Shown here piece by piece: positions 6,570 through 14,098 of a DNA stretch of 32,778 bases. The notes beneath the pieces are model-generated. The model searched no databases. It saw nothing but the letters and a program-made list of their open reading frames with translations, and had not been told where the DNA came from. Within the stretch, counting starts at the first letter, position 1. Each line of letters opens with the position of its first letter. The stretch is from the NCBI GenBank assembly GCA_022827425.1, contig JAJDSZ010000038.1:1-32778 (forward strand), given 5' to 3'. The position numbers were made by a program, and so were the translations under genes. Origin of the DNA: Pseudomonadales bacterium (GTDB taxonomy: Bacteria; Pseudomonadota; Gammaproteobacteria; Pseudomonadales; Pseudohongiellaceae).

Positions 6570-7598
6570 TCAATTATGGGCATGGAGTTCCTCGTTCAGT
6601 TCCACCCGGCCTTTGCGGGGGAGGCATTCCACGGCGCCGCTGAGGGAATTGCGGCGGAAGAGCCGGTGTTTGAGTCCCGAAAGTTCCCTGGCCTTGCAGG
6701 TTCGGATGAGATCGCCTCCGGCGTCGAGTTGGCGCACCATGGCGCCCGCGGTGAGGTAGAGGCCGGCTTCGACGATGCAGCCGTCGGCCAGCGACATGCC
6801 GATGCCGGCATTGGCCCCGATCAGGCAGCCGCGGCCCACCGATACGATTTCCGTGCCGCCGCCGGACAGGGTGCCCATGGTGCTGGAACTGCCGCCGAGG
6901 TCGCTTTGCTCGCCCACCACGACACCGGCGGATATCCGGCCCTCGATCATGGCCTGGCCCAGGGTGCCGGCATTGAAGTTGATGAATCCTTCGTGCATCA
7001 CCGTGGTTCCCTCGCCCACATGGGCGCCGAGACGGACCCGGGCGGTGTCCGCGATACGCACGCCGACGGGAACCACGTAGTCGGTCATGGGCGGGAACTT
7101 GTCCACCGCGCGAACCGTGAGGGTTTCTCCGCTGCCGCGGGCTTCGAGCCGCGCCTCGGGCAGGTCGCCCAGGCTTACCGGGCCGCGGCTGGTCCAGGCG
7201 AGATTGTGCAGCGTGGCAAAGACGCCGTCGAGATTCTGCGCATGGGGCCGCGCCAGGCGGTGGGAAAGCAGGTGCAGCTTGAGGAAGGATTCCGGCACGG
7301 TGGCGGGCGCCTCGGCAAATGGCGCAAGGCAAAGCAGCACCGGCCGCTTGCCGCCCGGCAGTCGCGCCGCCAGTTTTTCCTGTTCCGGTTCTTCAAACCG
7401 GCTGAACAGTTTTCGGCACTTCTCCAGGGCCTTGTCGCCGAGAATCCGGAAGCCTCCGGCGTCCGTTTCGATTCCGGCCCGCGCCGCAAGCTCCCGCGAC
7501 AGCTCTCCGGCGGGAAGAACCCCCGGCCGCGGGAAAAAGGTCTCGATGATTTCGCCGGCGGAATTCCGGCTGGCGATGCCAAGGCCAAAGCCGATCAC
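6570..7598 (-). CDS. dapD: Tetrahydrodipicolinate N-succinyltransferase, long Pseudomonas-type
   Basis: Transfers succinyl from succinyl-CoA to tetrahydrodipicolinate, the first step of the succinylase branch of diaminopimelate synthesis. The 342-residue protein matches the long DapD form (about 344 residues in Pseudomonas), not the 274-residue E. coli form. It contains LKLHLLSHRL, FPPMTDYVVPVGVRIADTARVR (split: KFPPMTDYVVP, VRIADTARVRLGAH), a left-handed beta-helix with GEGTTVMHEGFINFNAGT, GGSSSTMGTLSGGG and CLIGANAGIGMSL, and ends ELNEELHAHN. The start is GTG at 7598, with AGGGAGAG a good distance upstream. Repeats lie on both sides. dapC, often next to these genes in Pseudomonas, is missing. 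Confidence 0.96.
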   Translation of the reverse strand: MIGFGLGIASRNSAGEIIETFFPRPGVLPAGELSRELAARAGIETDAGGFRILGDKALEKCRKLFSRFEEPEQEKLAARLPGGKRPVLLCLAPFAEAPATVPESFLKLHLLSHRLARPHAQNLDGVFATLHNLAWTSRGPVSLGDLPEARLEARGSGETLTVRAVDKFPPMTDYVVPVGVRIADTARVRLGAHVGEGTTVMHEGFINFNAGTLGQAMIEGRISAGVVVGEQSDLGGSSSTMGTLSGGGTEIVSVGRGCLIGANAGIGMSLADGCIVEAGLYLTAGAMVRQLDAGGDLIRTCKARELSGLKHRLFRRNSLSGAVECLPRKGRVELNEELHAHN

Positions 7599-7673
7599 GG
7601 GGCTCTCCCTTGTGGAGGTCGATTCGTGCGGAGGATTGTAGCCGAATTGTGAACGGCGTTGGCCTCCTCCCCG

Positions 7674-7823
7674 GTCATTCTGCGCGGAGCGAAGTCCCTT
7701 CCCCGGTCATTCCGCGCGGAGCGAAGCGTAGTCGCAGAATCCCGGGCGGGGGCCTCCCAATGAGATTCCGCGACTTCGCGCAGAATGACGGCAAAACCCA
7801 TGCGATTCCGCGACTACGCGCAG
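7674..7823. repeat. Cluster of GTCATTC(C/T)GCGCG repeats between dapD and glnD
   Basis: Two direct half-units start at 7674 (GTCATTCTGCGCGGAGCGAAG) minus last base and at 7706 (GTCATTCCGCGCGGAGCGAA). An inverted half-unit, GATTCCGCGACTTCGCGCAG, lies at 7763-7789 and a further one, GATTCCGCGACTACGCGCAG, at about 7804-7823. The last supplies the glnD stop codon (CTA on the plus strand at 7814-7816), so the insertion or expansion reached the 3' end of glnD. Confidence 0.8.
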
Positions 7824-10534
7824 GCCGCTGCCAGTTTTTCCCCGATTCGGGTGCGGATTCGTTCCTGCAAGGCTTCGGCTTCGCCGACGTCTTGCAAGGG
7901 GCCGCCGTTGCAGTCGGCAATGAAGAACAGGTCTTCCACCCGCTCGCCGAGGGTGGTGATTCTGGCGTCCTTCAACTGGACGCCGAATTCGGCGAACACC
8001 TGGCCCACGCAGGCGAGAATGCCCGGCTGGTCGGGGCAGTTGATTTCCAGGGTGGAGTAATCCCGGCCGGGGGACTGGAACAGGGTGGCAAGCACTTCCT
8101 GGCCGAAGCCGGTCTTGCGGCGGCTGCGGCGGAATTGCGGCGCCGGGATTCTGCTGCCGGGATTTTCCAGATGCCGGCGCAGGACCGAGCGGATTTCCTC
8201 CCTGCGCTGCCGGTCGCTTCCCACGGGCTTGCCATCGGCTTCCAGCACCGCCCAGGTATTGGCGCAGCGGCCGCTGGCGGAAGTGAAGATGCGCGCGCTT
8301 TGCACATTGAGCCCCAGGCGCGCAAAGGCCACGGCGCTGTTGGCGAACAGATAGTCGGCGTCCCGGGTGTGGCTGAACACCAGGGTGGCGCCTTCCGGGG
8401 CGTCTTCGGACAATTCCCGCAGGGAGACGACCGGGCCATCCTGTTCGCTTCCGGCGATGGTTTCGGTGTGCCAGCAGATATTGTCCACCGACTCCCGCAG
8501 AAAATACTCATCGTTCATCTGTTTCCAGATGGCGCTGACCGCCTTGCCGTCGAGCCCGCCCGCCCGCAGCCGCTTGCGGGCGCTGCCGCGCTTGTCGGCG
8601 ATGCGCTCCCGGCGGTCCCGGGGATTTTCCAGGCCCCGGCGCAGCGCCTGGCGCGCATTCAAATAGAGGTTGAGCAGCAGGGTGGCGCGCCAGGAATTCC
8701 ACAACTCGGGGTTGGTGGCGCGGATATCGCAGACCGTCAGGGAATACAGGTAGTCCAGATGCAGCTTGTCCCCCACGGTCAGGGCGAACTCGTGGATCAC
8801 CTCCGGGTCGTCGATGTCCTTGCGCTGGGCGGTCATGGACATCAGCAGGTGGTTCTCCACCAGCCAGCACACCAGCTTGCTGTCCCAGGCGCTCAGCCGG
8901 TGCCGGCGGCAGAAGTTCTCCGCATCGACCTTGCCCAGCTCGGAATGGTCGCCGCCGCGGCCCTTGGCGATATCGTGATAGAGGCCGGCGATATACAGCA
9001 GCGCCAGCTTGGGCAGGCTGCGGTAGACCGTGGCCACCACCGGGAATTCCGCCATGGCCTCGGGCCGCGCCAGACGGCGCATGTTCTGCACCACCTGCAG
9101 GCTGTGGGCGTCCACGGTGTAGATATGGAACAGGTCGTGCTGCATCTGGCCCATGATCATGCCGAACTCGGGCAGGTAGCGCCCCAGGATTCCGTAGCGC
9201 GCCATGCGCCGCAACTGGCTCACCATCTGATGGGGGGAGTTCAGCAGTTCCAGAAACAATCCGGTGTTGCGGCTGCTGTGGCGGAATTCGCGGTCGATCA
9301 GCTTGCGGTGCTCACGCAGCAGGCGGATGGTGGAGGCGCGGATGCCCTGTATCCGGGAATCGTTGGCCAACAGCACGAAGGCTTCGAGCAGGGCGGAAGG
9401 CGTCTTGCGGAAAATCTCCCCGGAGCGCGCTTCCAGATAGCCGTTGCGGATGCGGAAGCGGCGGTTGAGGTCGATCACGGCGTCGCGCCGGCCCCCGCGC
9501 AGAATGGCTTCATCGAGATGCTGCAGCAGGACGTCATTGAGGCCGCGCAGATTACCCACGGCGCGGTAATACTGCTTCATCAGCTTTTCCACGCCGAGGC
9601 TTTCCTTGTCGTCCCGGTAGTCGAACAGGGCGGCGAGGGAACGTTGCAGGTCGAAACGCAGGCGGTCTTCCCGGCGGCCCTCCAGCATGTGCATGCCATA
9701 GCGCAGCCGCCACAGGAAACGCCGGCCCCGGCTCAGCATGATGTGCTCGGCCCGGGTGAGGAAGCCGCGCCGCATCAGGTCGTGGAAGGAAGCGGCGCCG
9801 TAGTGTCTCCTGGCGACCCAGGCGATGGTCTGGATGTCGCGCAGGCCGCCGGGGGAGGTCTTGATATTGGGTTCCAGCGCATAGTCGATATCGTGATACT
9901 TCTCGTGGCGGGCGATCTGCTCATCCCGCTTGGCGCGGAGAAACTTGCGCGACGGCCAGATGGCGCCGGGCCCCGTGGCCTCAAGCATCTTGCGGAGCAA
10001 TTCGGGCGGCCCCGCCAGACTGCGGGCTTCCATGAGGGTGGTGGCAATGGTGATGTCGCCCCGGGCTTCCGCCTTGCACTGGCGCGGCGAGCGCACGCTC
10101 TGGCCGATATCGAGGCCGAGGTCCCAGAGTTTCGCGGTAAAGCGGTTGAGGCTTTCGCGAAACGCGCCCTGGCGAGAATGGCGGGTGAGGATCAGCAGGT
10201 CGATATCGGAATGCGGCAGCAACTCGCCGCGGCCGTATCCCCCCACCGCCAGCAGGCTGATATCGTCGGGGTGGGGCCAGTCCTGGCGGTTCCAGAGCAG
10301 GGTCAGCGCCTGGTCCACAAGCCAGGCCCTGGCCGCGACGATTTCCTCGATGGGGAAATTGGCGCGATAACAGGCGTCGAGTTTTTCCCCGGCGGCGGCG
10401 AGTTGCCGGCGAATCAGGGCGGTTTCATCGCCGCCGGCCCCGAGCGCGGCAAGCACGGCATCCCGGTCGAACAGATCCCGCCGGGAAATCGTCCGCTCCC
10501 GCCCTGGCGGCGCCTCCGCTTCCGTCGCGGTCAT
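7814..10534 (-). CDS. glnD: Bifunctional PII uridylyltransferase/uridylyl-removing enzyme
   Basis: Primary nitrogen sensor that uridylylates PII proteins when glutamine is low and removes UMP when it is high. The start ATG at 10534 (MTATEAEAPPGRER) overlaps the map stop by ATGA; the frame is open further upstream but that part is antisense noise within map. The 906-residue protein has the nucleotidyltransferase motif GGYGRGELLPHSDIDLLIL at about residues 97-115. The HD motif, LYHDIAKGRGGDHSELG, lies near residue 520. Two ACT domains bind glutamine: about 715-785 (GATLVFSHTRDADYLF) and 825-895 (LEINCPDQPGILACVGQVF). Length equals the usual 860-900. The order map-glnD is conserved in Pseudomonas relatives. 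Confidence 0.97.
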   Translation of the reverse strand: MTATEAEAPPGRERTISRRDLFDRDAVLAALGAGGDETALIRRQLAAAGEKLDACYRANFPIEEIVAARAWLVDQALTLLWNRQDWPHPDDISLLAVGGYGRGELLPHSDIDLLILTRHSRQGAFRESLNRFTAKLWDLGLDIGQSVRSPRQCKAEARGDITIATTLMEARSLAGPPELLRKMLEATGPGAIWPSRKFLRAKRDEQIARHEKYHDIDYALEPNIKTSPGGLRDIQTIAWVARRHYGAASFHDLMRRGFLTRAEHIMLSRGRRFLWRLRYGMHMLEGRREDRLRFDLQRSLAALFDYRDDKESLGVEKLMKQYYRAVGNLRGLNDVLLQHLDEAILRGGRRDAVIDLNRRFRIRNGYLEARSGEIFRKTPSALLEAFVLLANDSRIQGIRASTIRLLREHRKLIDREFRHSSRNTGLFLELLNSPHQMVSQLRRMARYGILGRYLPEFGMIMGQMQHDLFHIYTVDAHSLQVVQNMRRLARPEAMAEFPVVATVYRSLPKLALLYIAGLYHDIAKGRGGDHSELGKVDAENFCRRHRLSAWDSKLVCWLVENHLLMSMTAQRKDIDDPEVIHEFALTVGDKLHLDYLYSLTVCDIRATNPELWNSWRATLLLNLYLNARQALRRGLENPRDRRERIADKRGSARKRLRAGGLDGKAVSAIWKQMNDEYFLRESVDNICWHTETIAGSEQDGPVVSLRELSEDAPEGATLVFSHTRDADYLFANSAVAFARLGLNVQSARIFTSASGRCANTWAVLEADGKPVGSDRQRREEIRSVLRRHLENPGSRIPAPQFRRSRRKTGFGQEVLATLFQSPGRDYSTLEINCPDQPGILACVGQVFAEFGVQLKDARITTLGERVEDLFFIADCNGGPLQDVGEAEALQERIRTRIGEKLAAACA

Positions 10535-11301
10535 CGCTCTTCTTCGCGCAGGGTAAGCACTTCGCAGCCATCTTCGTGGATGGCGATGGTGTGCTCCCAC
10601 TGGGCCGAGAGGCGGCGGTCCCGGGTGGTGACGGTCCAGCCGTCCTGGCTGGAAAGGCGGGTGTGCCGGGTGCCCGCATTGAGCATGGGTTCGATGGTGA
10701 AGGTCATGCCGGCCCGCAGCTCCGCGCCGGTTCCCGGCGTGCCATAGTGCAGCACCTGGGGGTCTTCGTGAAAGGCCCGGCCGATGCCGTGGCCGCAGTA
10801 TTCGCGCACGATACCGTAGTGATGCGCTTCGCCATGCCGCTGGATGATGTGGCCGATATCGCCGAGGCGGGCGCCGGGGCGCGCGGCCTCGATGCCCTTG
10901 AACAGGCATTCCCGGGCGATCCGCACGAGCCGCCTGGCGTGCTCGGGCACATTGCCCACGAAAAACATCTTGCTGGTGTCGCCGTGGAAGCCGTCCTTGA
11001 TGACGGTGATGTCGATATTGAGGATATCGCCGTTCTTGAGAATCTTGCGCTCGCTGGGGATGCCGTGGCAGACCACATGATTCACCGAAATGCAGGTTGC
11101 CCTGGGAAAGCCCCGGTAGTTCAGCGGCGCGGGAACCGCCTCCTGCTTTTCCACGATGTGCCGGTGGCAGATGCGATCAAGCTCGCCGGTGGAAACTCCC
11201 GCCCGCACGTGCTCGCCGATCATCTCGAGCACTTCCGCCGCCAGCCGCCCGGCGACCCGCATCTTCCCGATTTCCGCGGAGGTTTTCAGTTGTATGGACA
11301 T
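10531..11301 (-). CDS. map: Type I methionine aminopeptidase
   Basis: Removes the initiator methionine from nascent proteins; a two-metal cytosolic enzyme. The start ATG at 11301 gives MSIQLKTSAEIGKMR, as in the family, and 256 residues (E. coli 264). Metal ligands are visible in order: Asp in ILNIDITV, Asp in GFHGDTSKMF, His in CGHGIGRAFHEDP (the loop also carries the active-site His), Glu in FTIEPML and Glu in SAQWEHTIAI. NYRGFPRATCISVNHVVCHGIP is also characteristic. The stop overlaps the glnD start by four bases. In many gammaproteobacteria map is divergent from and next to rpsB; here a 715-residue gene separates them. Confidence 0.97.
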   Translation of the reverse strand: MSIQLKTSAEIGKMRVAGRLAAEVLEMIGEHVRAGVSTGELDRICHRHIVEKQEAVPAPLNYRGFPRATCISVNHVVCHGIPSERKILKNGDILNIDITVIKDGFHGDTSKMFFVGNVPEHARRLVRIARECLFKGIEAARPGARLGDIGHIIQRHGEAHHYGIVREYCGHGIGRAFHEDPQVLHYGTPGTGAELRAGMTFTIEPMLNAGTRHTRLSSQDGWTVTTRDRRLSAQWEHTIAIHEDGCEVLTLREEER

Positions 11302-11348
11302 GACCCCGGCCACGCTCAGGCAACAACAAGCCCCCAATTGTAATGCAT

Positions 11349-11423
11349 GGGCGAGGGCAAGCGTATACGAAGCGCGGCTTCGTGCGCAGTCCCGAGCGGC
11401 GCCGGGCTATGCCCGGCGTCTGG
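11349..11423. repeat. 75-bp dispersed repeat, copy A
   Basis: Begins GGGCGAGGGCAAGCG and contains the hairpin CGAAGCGCGGCTTCG, then GTGCGCAG and CCCGAGCG. Its reverse complement occurs at 27867-27941 before lpxB with roughly 65 of 75 positions identical by eye. The motif GAGGGCAAGCGTAT recurs at 11427-11440, running into the stop codon of the Calx-beta gene. This copy separates map from that gene. Confidence 0.8.
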
Positions 11424-11439
11424 AACGAGGGCAAGCGTA

Positions 11440-13587
11440 TTAGTTATTCATTTCTTGTTGCAAAGCCTGTTCCTCCAGACACTGGATGGCCGTCACCACA
11501 TCGTCCCAACGCGTCCAGCCTCTGTCCGCATAGGTCTGGGCCTCGGCGGCGGTCATGACCGTCGCATCGTTGGCCGCGCCCCTGAAGGTCTGCAGCACCC
11601 GCAGCCAGCGCTCCACATGGGCCTCGCCGTGGTGTTCCTCTTCGCTGTAGCCCTCCACGTCGTCTTCGAGTTCCTCGGAAACACAGGCTACAGGCTCAGG
11701 CTCGGTTTCAGTATTGGCTTGTGCCGTTAACCTGGATTCCAGATCGGTCAGGGCCGTCACCACATCGTCCCAACGCGTCCAGCCTCTGTCCGCATAGGTC
11801 TGGGCCTCGGCGGCGGTCATGGCGGTGTAGCCTTGCTGGATTGCATCCTGTTCACCGAAAGCCGCCAACACGCGGTTCCAGCGCTGGGCATGGCCGCTGT
11901 TCGCGTCCTGCTCCCCGGCCCACGTTCTAACCTGGGCTTTCAATTCGCTGTAGTCCGCCAGTTGCTGAACATCGCTATCCTGTCCTGGATTGCTGTCCTG
12001 AGATGAAAAGCTGTCTTGAACATCTTCAGATTGGAAGCTCTGACCTTGACTTGCAGCCACTTCAAAAACCGGGGAAAGAGCATAGAAAAAATATTTTTCT
12101 GTAGATAAATCAAGAACATAGTTCAGAGTACTAGTAGTAATCCCCGCAGTAGTGCTCCTTGCTACTTTACCACCTAACGGATAATCGGCTCGGCTACCAT
12201 CATTATTGCTACCCGTCCACACTCGGTAGCCGACCCTATTTTGAGTTCTGATGCCCGATTCCCACCTAGCAGAATCAGTATTGCTCCAACTTCCATCATA
12301 AAAATCGTTGTAATCATCCGCCACCTTGTCACCATTTAACCAGTATATGGGAAAACCCCTTTCTATTGTTTCTGTGTTCTCTCGGGCAGATAATGCGGAA
12401 GTCGAAGCCAATACCCTGAACTCACTGCTAAATTGCCGGATGGAAGAATGCCCTACAGCGGCATCATTTTGTGCAATAGTATTATAATCGTTAATGTTAC
12501 TAGACTGCGCGTTTTGTCTGGTTGAGGTTATGAACATCAGTCGGAATTTTTCCCCGATTCCGATACCGGAAGGCTTTAATGGCCAGTCGTTGGGTATGAT
12601 TTGTTTATTAGCGGATTGAAATTCCCCCTTGATGATGAAGGTCAGGCTATTTCTGTAGGATACGCCATTATCGCCGTATAAATTGCTTCCCACTGGGTTT
12701 CTAAGTGTGACAATGATTGATTCATCTCCCTCAATTTCTTCGGTTTCACTGTCAGGGAGATAGTTAACATAGAAATGCGCCCTGTCAAAACCTGCGCGGT
12801 GGCCGGTTCCTTGTTCCCTGTCATTGATTCTTGTGCAACCATCGTTATCGATTTGAATAGCTTGGAGTACGTTTCTACCAATTGTATAATCTTCGCCGTA
12901 GGTGGCATCGCCGGTGAAACAGAGTTGATAACCCCAATCATTGCTAGATGGCATAATGCCTTGGTCCGTGACAATTTGGCGACCAATAGAAAAGTGGTAA
13001 TGGCTCCATTTAGTGGGCGCGATGAAATCTCTTATGCTGAGTGGCCCCAACGGCACAGGGGGCGGGGTATCGTCATCTAGGATAGTATGGCTTACGATGG
13101 AAGAAGTGCTACTGAGGGTAACGCCATTTGGTGCTGAAACGATGAATAGCTCCGCAGTGACTTTTTCATCATTTTCTACTTTGAGGTCGCCCCTTACTCT
13201 GATCCCGATATTTTCTTGAGAGGTTTCACCCGCGAGAATGTTACTATCAATACAGGTTGATGCGGTTTGCAATTGTGTACCCAAAAGAACTTTGTAATCT
13301 CCATGTAAGCTAAAGCCATCCCTTCTAGATAAGCTAATTGTTGCCTCGCCTGAAAAGCAGACTTGGATTGAAACAGGCGCCGAAACTGAAGATGACATTG
13401 TTACCGGGAAAAATAAATCTCTTGTGCCCGAATCCCCTTCGTTCGCGTCGGCGGGTGCGCTTATGGAAAGGGTCTGCGCCTGTATTCCGGGGATAGCGAA
13501 TGCGAACAATAGCGGCAGGCACAAAATGGCCCGTATCAGGCCGGAACTGCCGGGGGGGGGGGGGGTAATTGTGGATTGGGGGTTCAT
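11440..13587 (-). CDS. Exported Calx-beta repeat protein with duplicated C-terminal motif
   Basis: A 715-residue protein with an N-terminal signal peptide; the core AILCLPLLFAFAIPG ends in IQA before QTL. Residues about 40-175 form a Calx-beta domain ending ILDDDTPP. A second, weaker one is at about 180-325. A region from about 335 to 525 begins WPLKPSGIGIGEKFRLMFIT and includes FPIYWLNGDKVADDYNDFYD and YRVWTG; I have no name for it. A Gln/Ser/Asp linker follows, then two copies of a motif containing RWxRVLxxF and MTAAEAQTYADRGWTRWDDV. Calx-beta folds bind Ca2+ in extracellular adhesins, so a surface or secreted role is inferred. The codons for Pro9-Pro12 sit in a run of 14 C. The middle is clearly AT-richer than its neighbours, suggesting transfer. 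The start has two AGGAGT sites. Confidence 0.85.
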   Translation of the reverse strand: MNPQSTITPPPPGSSGLIRAILCLPLLFAFAIPGIQAQTLSISAPADANEGDSGTRDLFFPVTMSSSVSAPVSIQVCFSGEATISLSRRDGFSLHGDYKVLLGTQLQTASTCIDSNILAGETSQENIGIRVRGDLKVENDEKVTAELFIVSAPNGVTLSSTSSIVSHTILDDDTPPPVPLGPLSIRDFIAPTKWSHYHFSIGRQIVTDQGIMPSSNDWGYQLCFTGDATYGEDYTIGRNVLQAIQIDNDGCTRINDREQGTGHRAGFDRAHFYVNYLPDSETEEIEGDESIIVTLRNPVGSNLYGDNGVSYRNSLTFIIKGEFQSANKQIIPNDWPLKPSGIGIGEKFRLMFITSTRQNAQSSNINDYNTIAQNDAAVGHSSIRQFSSEFRVLASTSALSARENTETIERGFPIYWLNGDKVADDYNDFYDGSWSNTDSARWESGIRTQNRVGYRVWTGSNNDGSRADYPLGGKVARSTTAGITTSTLNYVLDLSTEKYFFYALSPVFEVAASQGQSFQSEDVQDSFSSQDSNPGQDSDVQQLADYSELKAQVRTWAGEQDANSGHAQRWNRVLAAFGEQDAIQQGYTAMTAAEAQTYADRGWTRWDDVVTALTDLESRLTAQANTETEPEPVACVSEELEDDVEGYSEEEHHGEAHVERWLRVLQTFRGAANDATVMTAAEAQTYADRGWTRWDDVVTAIQCLEEQALQQEMNN
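11488..11557. repeat. 70-bp exact direct repeat within the Calx-beta gene, copy 1
   Basis: Identical over 70 bp to 11752-11821. The two copies are offset by 264 bp, a whole number of codons, and encode the same TAAEAQTYADRGWTRWDDVVTA-type segment (MTAAEAQTYADRG, WTRWDDVVTA). Complete identity at silent positions points to recent duplication or gene conversion. Confidence 0.92.
11752..11821. repeat. 70-bp exact direct repeat within the Calx-beta gene, copy 2
   Basis: Second copy of the repeat at 11488-11557, in the same reading frame. The flanking parts of the two protein repeats (HAQRWNRVLAAF and HVERWLRVLQTF) have diverged. Only this block has therefore been homogenised. Confidence 0.92.
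13552..13565. repeat. Homopolymer of 14 G (14 C in the coding strand)
   Basis: An uninterrupted run of 14 G on the plus strand lies in codons 8-12 of the Calx-beta gene, before the hydrophobic core of its signal peptide. Gain or loss of one base would shift the frame and abolish the product. This is the usual layout of a phase-variable contingency gene. Long homopolymers are also prone to sequencing and assembly error. Confidence 0.95.
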
Positions 13588-13588
13588 T

Positions 13589-13612
13589 TTTTCACTCCTA
13601 TTTTCACTCCTA
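13589..13612 (-). promoter_or_regulatory. Duplicated ribosome binding site of the Calx-beta gene
   Basis: TTTTCACTCCTA occurs twice in tandem (13589-13600 and 13601-13612). On the minus strand this gives two AGGAGT sites, the nearer one six bases before the ATG at 13587. The proximal site is well placed. The second could be a standby site or just a small tandem duplication. Confidence 0.75.
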
Positions 13613-13661
13613 AGTGAATGTGGACGAAGACACCCATTTTACATTAGGGCCTTCACACTAA

Positions 13662-13804
13662 GGAAGCTCTGATCAAGTCAGAGCTTCCCTGCGGCACATG
13701 GAAGTGCCGCCGAATTCGATGGCGTAAGCCATTGAATTCGCGAGCAAAACAAAACCACGCTTTTGTTTTGCGATAATGAAAAACTCCACGGATGGAGTTT
13801 TTCA
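13662..13804. repeat. Array of five consecutive stem-loops (modular element)
   Basis: Five near-perfect inverted repeats lie end to end. (1) GGAAGCTCTGA/TCAGAGCTTCC, 13662-13688, loop TCAAG. (2) GCGGCAC/GTGCCGC, 13691-13710. (3) CGAATTCGATGGC/GCCATTGAATTCG, 13711-13740, loop GTAA with one G-T mispair. (4) GCAAAACAAAA/TTTTGTTTTGC, 13744-13771. (5) TGAAAAACTCCA/TGGAGTTTTTCA, 13777-13804, loop CGGA. Loops are only 4-6 nt. A shortened copy lies at 4407-4487. The element sits in the divergent gap between the Calx-beta gene and rpsB, so it would be transcribed only if one of those promoters lies beyond it. Confidence 0.9.
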
Positions 13805-13905
13805 GAGAATACTTAGCATTTTCTCTCGAATCCTGTCAAACCACATCCGTCCTGTCAAAATCGCCAGCGCCGGAATGGAAAATGCCGTTGAATTGCGCCT
13901 GCCGC

Positions 13906-13934
13906 TTCCAGAGCGGGGGATGTTGTGGTATAAA
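13906..13934 (+). promoter_or_regulatory. Candidate rpsB promoter with extended -10
   Basis: TATAAA at 13929-13934 is preceded by TGG, an extended -10 (TGnTATAAA). A weak -35-like TTCCAG lies 17 bp upstream at 13906-13911. Start would be near 13941, giving a leader of about 155 nt. Long structured leaders of rpsB mediate S2 autoregulation in gammaproteobacteria. I did not verify the conserved fold here. Confidence 0.4.
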
Positions 13935-14098
13935 GCGGGCCGCCCGGGCAGGCGCTTCCTTTTCGGGCATACAGCAGTCAATTAACGTCGCACACGCACC
14001 GGCACATCGGCTCCGGGTGCCCTGGCCCTTCGGCAAATACCCGGAGGGCGGGGGTTGAGTCATGGGGTGCGTGGAGGCCTAACCCGAAGGAAACCGAT

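Larger units (their letters stand above)
13588..14098. other. 511-bp non-coding region between the Calx-beta gene and rpsB
   Basis: Contents from left to right: the duplicated ribosome binding site of the Calx-beta gene; about 50 bp likely holding its promoter (TAAAAT on the minus strand is a possible -10); the five-hairpin array at 13662-13804; TCCTGTCAAA twice at 13831-13840 and 13850-13859; a candidate rpsB promoter; and a leader of about 160 nt before rpsB. Short open frames here overlap hairpins and show no start signals, so I call no gene. Confidence 0.7.

Noticed and set aside
7610..10747. A 1045-codon open frame on the plus strand opposite glnD
   Set aside because: It is antisense to a full-length GlnD with all domains. 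Long antisense frames are expected in GC-rich coding DNA, and the translation shows no domain and is rich in Gly, Ala and Gln.
13689..13985. Small open frames in the gap before rpsB
   Set aside because: They overlap the palindromes or the promoter and lack ribosome binding sites.
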